Shown: positions 32,501 through 36,960 of the stretch, in pieces
How positions within the stretch are numbered: the first letter of the stretch is position 1
How the letters are laid out: every line of letters begins with the position of its first letter
Assembly: GCA_002401855.1 (NCBI GenBank)
Contig: NVUH01000024.1
Location: 1-36,960, forward strand
From: Hyphomicrobiales bacterium
Lineage (GTDB): Bacteria; Pseudomonadota; Alphaproteobacteria; Rhizobiales; OSC116
Reading direction: 5' to 3'
Length of the DNA stretch: 36,960 nucleotides
The notes under the pieces: generated by a model
Told to the model about the DNA's origin: nothing
The model's database searches: none
What the model saw: only the letters and a program-made list of their open reading frames with translations
Made by a program: the position numbers and the translations under genes

Positions 32501-33718
32501 ATGATAGATCAGTCCAATGGCAAAAATCTGCCGCTCCACGCAAACGGTACGGCACCGAAAGTGGGTGGTAAGGTTAGCAAAACAACAGGACGTCGCAAGT
32601 TGTTTCTAATCCCGCTTGCAATGCTCTGTGCATTTACTAGTGCGGTGGTTGGTATGTATTTTCAACCGCCTACTTTGAAGGCATTCTTTGGTTTAACTGG
32701 GCTGGAGCCCGGCGGTGGCTCTGGCGCGCCAATTGCCAGACCAGTCAACCAGATCGTAACTGAACAAGATATTGCCGCGCTTGATGCTGGTGCTGTGGTC
32801 GCGTTAGGCCGATTGATCCCAAAAGGTGACGTGATTACGCTGGCACTACCCTTTAGCGCCAGCGATGCACGGATAGAAACCATACCAGTGCATGTCGGAC
32901 AGTGGGTCGAAGCGGGTGGTATCCTCGCTACGCTTGACAATCGTACAGATTTGGAATTTGCAGTGAGCGCCGCTGTGGCGCAGGTGGCCGTTTCAGAGGC
33001 GGTTCTTAACCAGACCCGCCTGTCCGTGGCTGCTAGTCAAGTCGAGACGGAAGCGACTTTGGTGCGCGCAAAAACCGAAGCGGATGTAGCTGAAACTGAA
33101 ATGACCCGTTCAAGATCGCTTTTTGATCGCGGAGTGGCAACACAGGCAATTTTGGATCGGGCAGAGACGACCTTTCGGCAGGCAGAACAAGAAGTGCTTA
33201 GCTTGCGCGCAACAGTTGCGCGTTTTCACGCTGGTTCCGAGATGGCGCAGGCAGATATTCTTCTGGTCGAACGGCAGCTAGATGCAGCCAATGTGGCTCT
33301 TGCCATCGCCCGTGGGAATACCGAAAAAGCTATCTTACGGGCACCATCTGCTGGCACGGTGTTAGACATTCATGTCCGTCCTGGTGAGCGCCCAGGTAGC
33401 AATGGTGTGCTCGATTTTGGCAACACACAACAGATGACAGCAGAGGTGGAAATCTACCAAAATCAAATCAGCCGTATCTCTATAGGCGACGCAGTACGTT
33501 TGAGCGCTGAAGCTTTTTCGCAAACCTTAATCGGAGAGGTAGTGGAAATTGGGCTAGAAGTTGGCCGTCAAAGTATCATTGATTCCGACCCCGCAGCCAA
33601 TACTGACGCGCGGGTAATCACCGTAACCGTGCAACTGGATTCGCCTTCAACGGCGGTTGCCGGACGTTTCATTAATCTTGAAGTGTTAGCTTGGTTTCAC
33701 GAAGGAAGCACCGAATGA
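32501..33718 (+). CDS. devB: DevB-family ABC exporter adaptor (HlyD-like)
   Basis: A 405-residue membrane fusion protein of the DevB family (the glycolipid exporter adaptor of heterocyst-forming cyanobacteria, also found in proteobacteria). It has a cytoplasmic N-terminus, an anchor helix at about 34-52, lipoyl half 'LDAGAVVALGRLIPKGDV' typical of DevB, a long coiled coil (about 140-270), the second half 'RAPSAGTVLDIHVRPGERPG', then a beta-barrel. ACAGGA precedes the ATG. It is the first gene of a tight rightward operon devB-devC-devA. Third positions are more GC-rich than in the flanking genes, suggesting separate ancestry. Confidence 0.88.
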   Translation: MIDQSNGKNLPLHANGTAPKVGGKVSKTTGRRKLFLIPLAMLCAFTSAVVGMYFQPPTLKAFFGLTGLEPGGGSGAPIARPVNQIVTEQDIAALDAGAVVALGRLIPKGDVITLALPFSASDARIETIPVHVGQWVEAGGILATLDNRTDLEFAVSAAVAQVAVSEAVLNQTRLSVAASQVETEATLVRAKTEADVAETEMTRSRSLFDRGVATQAILDRAETTFRQAEQEVLSLRATVARFHAGSEMAQADILLVERQLDAANVALAIARGNTEKAILRAPSAGTVLDIHVRPGERPGSNGVLDFGNTQQMTAEVEIYQNQISRISIGDAVRLSAEAFSQTLIGEVVEIGLEVGRQSIIDSDPAANTDARVITVTVQLDSPSTAVAGRFINLEVLAWFHEGSTE

Positions 33719-34890
33719 GCGCTTTATTGACCAGAATACTAGGCCGAATGCCCATTGGTTGGTTGCAACTTGTTCACAATAAAGGGCGGTTGGCGGCAGC
33801 TTTGGCAGGCGTTGCATTTGCCAATATTCTTGTCTTCGTGCAGCTTGGGATGCTAGGAGCCATTACCGCCACGACTGTACAACCCTATTCATTACTCAAA
33901 GCCGACATTATGATTTCATCTGCCGATTCTAACACATTGGAAGATGGTGGTAATGTGGCTCGCCAATATATGCTGCGAGCCTTGTCCGTGCCCGGAATAA
34001 CTGCCGCTGCTCCGATCTATATTGGCAAGCTTAGCTGGCAGGTGGACGAGCGGCGTTCATCCACCCTGATGGCTATGGCCTTGCCAGTCGACGCGGGTGA
34101 CTTCATCTCTTCGAAACTCAGGGCACAGTTTTTGCATTTGGCACTACCCGATACCGCTATAATCGACCGAGGTACGCGCGGCGGTTCACCAGAGATTTTT
34201 GATAAGATCACCCTAGATCACCCAGTGGTGTATGAGCTGAACAACCGGCAAATTCAATTTGTCGACACAATGTTGGTTGGAGCTGGTTTTACATCTGACG
34301 GCAATATTTTAATGGCAGATCAGAGCTTTCTTCATCTTTTTGCCAATCGCAGCTCTTCCGCTCCCAGCCATCTGTTGTTGCAAGTGGAAGAAGGCGCCAG
34401 CGTTGCCCGCAGCATTGAGCTATTACAACAGATTTTGCCGACCGATATTTTGCGTATCCGCAGCCTAGCAGACGCCCAAGCCGATGACAGCAGTTATCAG
34501 ACCACTGAGCGACCCATCGGAATAATTTTTGGGTTAGGAACGCTTGTCGGTATTCTTGTGGGGTTGGTTATCGTTTATCAGGTACTCAGCACTGATGTCG
34601 CAGATCACCTAAAGGAATACGCTACTTTCAAGGCGATGGGCTATGGCCAGCCATTCTTTCTTGGGGTCGTTTTTGAAGAAGCCCTTATCCTTGCTATAAT
34701 GGGCTTTATTCCTGGGATTTTGGCATCATTGGGATTGTATCAGATATTAGAGGCTAAAGCGGGCGTGCCCGTTGATATGACAGCAGCGCGTGCGATTGTG
34801 GTTCTATTGGGTACGCTTGCAGCATGTACACTTTCAGGAGCCATTGCGACACGGCGTCTGGCACGGGCTGATCCCGCAGATCTGTTCTGA
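33715..34890 (+). CDS. devC: DevC-family ABC exporter permease (FtsX domain)
   Basis: A 392-residue permease. One N-terminal helix (about 25-48, 'LAGVAFANILVFVQLGML') is followed by an extracytoplasmic domain to about 265, three helices, and the ending 'ATRRLARADPADLF', the DevC variant of the FtsX C-terminus. 'IGIIFGLGTLVGILVGLVIVYQVL' opens the FtsX domain (pattern). The ATG overlaps the devB stop (ATGA, 33715-33718) with GGAAG upstream. A 24-nt longer frame is ignored. With DevB and DevA it should export a lipid-like or siderophore-like molecule through a TolC-type channel. Confidence 0.88.
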   Translation: MSALLTRILGRMPIGWLQLVHNKGRLAAALAGVAFANILVFVQLGMLGAITATTVQPYSLLKADIMISSADSNTLEDGGNVARQYMLRALSVPGITAAAPIYIGKLSWQVDERRSSTLMAMALPVDAGDFISSKLRAQFLHLALPDTAIIDRGTRGGSPEIFDKITLDHPVVYELNNRQIQFVDTMLVGAGFTSDGNILMADQSFLHLFANRSSSAPSHLLLQVEEGASVARSIELLQQILPTDILRIRSLADAQADDSSYQTTERPIGIIFGLGTLVGILVGLVIVYQVLSTDVADHLKEYATFKAMGYGQPFFLGVVFEEALILAIMGFIPGILASLGLYQILEAKAGVPVDMTAARAIVVLLGTLAACTLSGAIATRRLARADPADLF

Positions 34891-34897
34891 GGATTAT

Positions 34898-35590
34898 ATG
34901 ACAGCATCTTCCCCGATCATTATCAAAGGCCTTAACCACTGGTTTGGACAAGGCGAAGCCCGCAAACAAGCGATTTTTGACGTTAATCTCAAAATCGCAC
35001 CAGGCAGCCTCACAGTGCTGATGGGGCCATCTGGATCAGGCAAAACCACAGTCCTGACCTTGATGGCCTGCCTGAGAAACGTCCAAGAAGGTAGTGTCAC
35101 GCTTTTGGGACAAGAGCTGTTGGGGGCAGAAGAGAACCAGATGGTGGCTCTGCGGCGCCGAGCTGGGGTAATTTTTCAAGCTCATAATCTGCACGAAAGC
35201 CTGACTGCTGAGCAGAATGTCCGCATGGGGCTAGAGGTGCATGGTAAGGGGGATGTCGCTCAACAGAGTCTCGCTGCAAAACACATTTTAACCCAGCTTG
35301 GATTGGGCACTCGGATCAACTACCTACCGTCAAGCCTATCGGGTGGCCAGAAACAGCGCGTTGCCGTAGCCCGCGCGCTAGCACCAAACCCTGAAATTAT
35401 CTTTGCAGATGAGCCGACCGCGGCGCTCGATAAAGAATCTGGCATGACCGTGGTGAAGATGCTGAAAGATCTCGGGCGCTTGCGTGGCACCACCACCATA
35501 ATGGTTACCCATGACAACCGCATTCTGGAGCTCGCCGATCGCATTATCACACTAGAAGAGGGCGCAGTGGTGAAGGATGAAAACATCTGA
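34898..35590 (+). CDS. devA: DevA-family ABC exporter ATPase
   Basis: A 230-residue ATPase of the DevA/LolD group. Walker A is 'GPSGSGKTT', the Q-loop 'GVIFQAHNLHESLTAEQNV' is characteristic of DevA, the signature is 'LSGGQKQR', and Walker B is 'IIFADEPTAALD' followed by 'VTHD'. The ATG at 34898 lies 7 nt after the devC stop; a longer frame starting in devC is not used. The 50-codon helix-turn-helix ORF begins inside its last codons. Confidence 0.92.
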   Translation: MTASSPIIIKGLNHWFGQGEARKQAIFDVNLKIAPGSLTVLMGPSGSGKTTVLTLMACLRNVQEGSVTLLGQELLGAEENQMVALRRRAGVIFQAHNLHESLTAEQNVRMGLEVHGKGDVAQQSLAAKHILTQLGLGTRINYLPSSLSGGQKQRVAVARALAPNPEIIFADEPTAALDKESGMTVVKMLKDLGRLRGTTTIMVTHDNRILELADRIITLEEGAVVKDENI

Positions 35591-35729
35591 GATAGATCAA
35601 CAGCAGGAGATTATTCTCTCTTTTTTTGGAGAAAACCAATTCTTAACAACCAAAGAAATCGCCAATATTTTGGACATATATACCAGAACTGCATTAAACC
35701 TATGCAAGAAATTGACGGATATATTATAG
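35577..35729 (+). CDS. Small helix-turn-helix-like protein overlapping devA
   Basis: A 50-codon ORF starts at an ATG 14 nt inside the end of devA, in another frame, and runs to TAG at 35729. The product has the layout of a single winged-helix or HTH unit: 'QQEIILSFFGENQFLTTKEIANIL' then 'YTRTALNLCKKLTDIL' (helix, T-K-E-I-A turn, recognition-like helix). The overlap with devA implies translational coupling, so it may regulate or once regulated the exporter. It may also be the N-terminal remnant of a longer regulator. No ribosome binding site other than GAAGG upstream. Confidence 0.5.
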   Translation: MKTSEIDQQQEIILSFFGENQFLTTKEIANILDIYTRTALNLCKKLTDIL

Positions 35730-35844
35730 GCTGAGAAGAATTCGAACTGCAAATCTTAAAATAAAACAATAACTTGCGACTTTTTACTAAAAATCAAAAA
35801 GGCAGAAGTCAAAATATAGGCAAGTATATGCTCATTAATCATAC

Positions 35845-35858
35845 ATGACCCAAATCAA
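35845..35858 (+). promoter_or_regulatory. FNR/anaerobox-like site upstream of ubiT
   Basis: ATGAC-CCAA-ATCAA fits the FNR/FnrL/Dnr consensus TTGAT-N4-ATCAA with two mismatches in the left half and a perfect right half. It is centred at about 35851.5. A class II site would place transcription start near 35893, and TAAATT/TAAAAT sequences at 35884-35895 could serve as -10. The coding start is at 35955. The pathway's oxygen independence makes anaerobic control logical. Confidence 0.55.
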
Positions 35859-35954
35859 TATTCTGAACAAACTGGCAATTCTCTAAATTTAAAATTAAAT
35901 TCGTGCATAATTGCGTGGAATTTCAGACTCATTGAAAACATTTGTGAGGGAATG

Positions 35955-36443
35955 ATGTCGAGCCATCGTTTTGATAAAAAACTAGCTATTTTGCTAACGT
36001 CTATGCCGCTATCTGTTTTGCGGCCCATTGCCCAACATATCACCACTAAGATTGGTAAAAAGCATCCGCATTTATTTGCACGATTGGGTACGCATACAAA
36101 AACTAGATATCTTATAAAACCAACCAATATCCCGTGGGTGGCTTTGCTGATACCAGATCAAGATAAGCCAATAATGCGTATATATAGTCGCACTCAACCC
36201 CCCGCCCACGATGCGGTGATAGAAGGAAAATTTTTATTTTTATTGAGTATGTTAGATGGCGCATCGGATGGTGACGCGCTGTTTTTTAACCGAGCATTAA
36301 GCATTGGTGGGGATACCGAGGCGGTGGTGTGCTTGCGCAATGCTTTAGATGATGTTGAAGGTAGTGTGGCAGGTGATATTGCTGATGCCTTCGGGCCCAT
36401 TGGGCGTGCTACATTGTCTTTCTTACGCAAAAAGGAAGCCTGA
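35955..36443 (+). CDS. ubiT: Ubiquinone anaerobic biosynthesis accessory factor UbiT (SCP2 domain)
   Basis: A 162-residue SCP2-domain protein. UbiT (YhbT) is the lipid-binding accessory factor of oxygen-independent ubiquinone synthesis, working with UbiU and UbiV. The SCP2 fold covers about 40-130, with 'PDQDKPIMRIYSRTQPPAHDAVIEGKFLFLL' as the core (pattern) and 'DALFFNRALSIGGDTEAVVCLRNALDDVE', a well-kept UbiT stretch. ATG at 35955 is preferred to ATG at 35952 because GAGGG needs more spacing. It is followed 5 nt later by ubiU. Regulation by an FNR-type activator is suggested by the upstream box. Confidence 0.9.
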   Translation: MSSHRFDKKLAILLTSMPLSVLRPIAQHITTKIGKKHPHLFARLGTHTKTRYLIKPTNIPWVALLIPDQDKPIMRIYSRTQPPAHDAVIEGKFLFLLSMLDGASDGDALFFNRALSIGGDTEAVVCLRNALDDVEGSVAGDIADAFGPIGRATLSFLRKKEA

Positions 36444-36448
36444 ATAAT

Positions 36449-36868
36449 ATGACAAAAACCAGCATTCAATCGGCTGTGAAAGATTATAAGCGGCCCGAAC
36501 TCATTTGCCCAGCAGGGACACCAGCCTCTATGCGTGTTGCGGTTCAAGCGGGCGCTGATGCGGTATATTGTGGCTTTCAAAACGCCACCAATGCGCGTAA
36601 TTTCCCAGGGTTAAATTTCACCCCAGATGAGATGCAAAAATCAGTTATTCATGCTCATGAAAATGACACGAAGGTGTTGCTGGCGGTGAATACCAACCCG
36701 CCTGCGGGTAAAACTCAATTGTGGAAAGATGCGGTGGATTTAGGCGCAAAATTAGGTGTTGATGCCTTTATTGTGGCTGACATTGGATTGGCCGATTATA
36801 TTGCGCGATGCCACCCCGAAATCCGATTGCATTTATCGGTACAGGCAGCCGCCTCTACCCCTTGTTAA
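36449..36868 (+). pseudogene. ubiU: 5' part of ubiU (U32 family), truncated by an insertion
   Basis: The first 137 residues are a clean N-terminus of UbiU, a U32-family iron-sulfur protein that, as a complex with UbiV, hydroxylates the ubiquinone ring without oxygen. 'ELICPAGTPASMRVAVQAGADAVYCGF', 'NARNFPGLNFT', 'AVNTNPPAG', 'GVDAFIVADIGLADY' and 'LHLSVQAAAS' are family blocks (patterns). Intact UbiU is over 300 residues and its Fe-S cysteines lie further on. Here the frame stops at 'STPC' with a TAA inside new, non-coding sequence that looks like an IS21 terminus from about 36863. The protein made would lack the Fe-S half. ubiV is not visible. Confidence 0.88.
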
Positions 36869-36960
36869 TGAGCATGCAAAAGTGATCCAGTTGGTGGCCA
36901 ATTGGCGTTTAAAATTGAGCCACCAATTTTGTTGTATTCTGTGTATTTTACACGGAGAAT
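36863..36960 (+). mobile_element. Left terminus of an IS21-family-like insertion sequence
   Basis: From 36863 the sequence starts with TGTTAATGAGCATGCAAAAG and carries the sort of repeated, AT-flanked motifs seen at IS21 ends. TTGGTGGC (36891-36898) and GCCACCAA (36919-36926) form an exact inverted repeat. A small GTGTATTTTACAC palindrome and CGGAGAAT, a likely ribosome binding site, lie at the window edge, where istA would begin. ubiU is broken exactly at its first base. The element's transposase is outside the window, so the family name is by resemblance of the end. Confidence 0.68.

Noticed and set aside
34790..34897. In-frame extension of DevA into devC
   Set aside because: It overlaps devC coding sequence and adds no family-conserved residues; the ATG at 34898 matches the family start.
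1..36960. CRISPR arrays, tRNA genes or prophage structural modules
   Set aside because: No regularly spaced direct repeats, cloverleaf-like conserved arms or capsid/tail/terminase-like proteins were seen.

Overview
The window looks like chromosomal DNA of an AT-leaning alphaproteobacterium, probably Hyphomicrobiales-like. The best clue is the compact run dapF-mtaB-ftsY-yciB (23.4-19.5 kb, minus strand), an order I associate with that group. The dense LysR/AraC/GlxA/MarR/TetR regulators, an OFA-like MFS carrier and a hydroxyproline-type epimerase fit a free-living or host-associated heterotroph. No tRNA, rRNA or CRISPR array was seen.

Layout. 0-0.6 kb: an edge with a GC-rich unknown partial ORF abutting an AT-rich stub; the composition changes abruptly near 0.4 kb. 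0.6-3.7 kb (minus): marR, LysE-type exporter, quinone oxidoreductase, SMP-30 lactonase, with a MarR-like palindrome shared with the divergent EamA transporter. 4.6-6.8 kb: divergent lysR/MFS pair. 10.5-6.9 kb (minus): tetR, ABC-2 ATPase, two fluoroquinolone-export-like permeases and a small secreted protein, with a perfect 9+9 bp inverted repeat at the tetR start. 10.6-12.2 kb: AraC regulator, GFA protein, GIY-YIG protein. 12.3-15.5 kb (plus): Tet-type MFS, glutamine amidotransferase, DadA-like oxidase. 15.5-16.7 kb: TPP riboswitch, SD-sequestering hairpin, thiB and a strong terminator, with no thiP or thiQ nearby. 16.7-19.5 kb: isochorismatase-like hydrolase plus GlxA regulator, divergent from a two-cysteine hydroxyproline epimerase. 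19.5-23.4 kb: housekeeping operon. 23.5-27.1 kb: glycosyltransferase, AraC regulator, peroxiredoxin-like protein, polyol dehydrogenase.

27.1-36.96 kb is an accessory island. IS3-family relics in opposite orientation (about 27.2 and 32.0 kb) bracket a DUF998-like protein and a MacA/MacB-type exporter. Next comes a DevBCA-type exporter with different base composition and a 50-residue helix-turn-helix ORF overlapping its 3' end. The right edge holds ubiT behind an FNR/anaerobox-like site, then ubiU of the oxygen-independent ubiquinone pathway. ubiU is cut after about 138 codons by what looks like the terminus of an IS21-family element running off the window.

Functionally, three export systems (fluoroquinolone-type ABC-2, MacAB-like, DevBCA-like) plus LysE, EamA and three MFS/DMT carriers make this transport-rich. 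The amino-acid genes (epimerase, D-amino-acid oxidase, GlxA regulator) may form a split catabolic module. I do not see a wholly new multi-gene system. The most interesting items are the disrupted anaerobic ubiquinone locus, the orphan riboswitch-thiB unit, the exporter island bounded by IS relics, and the unexplained repeats.
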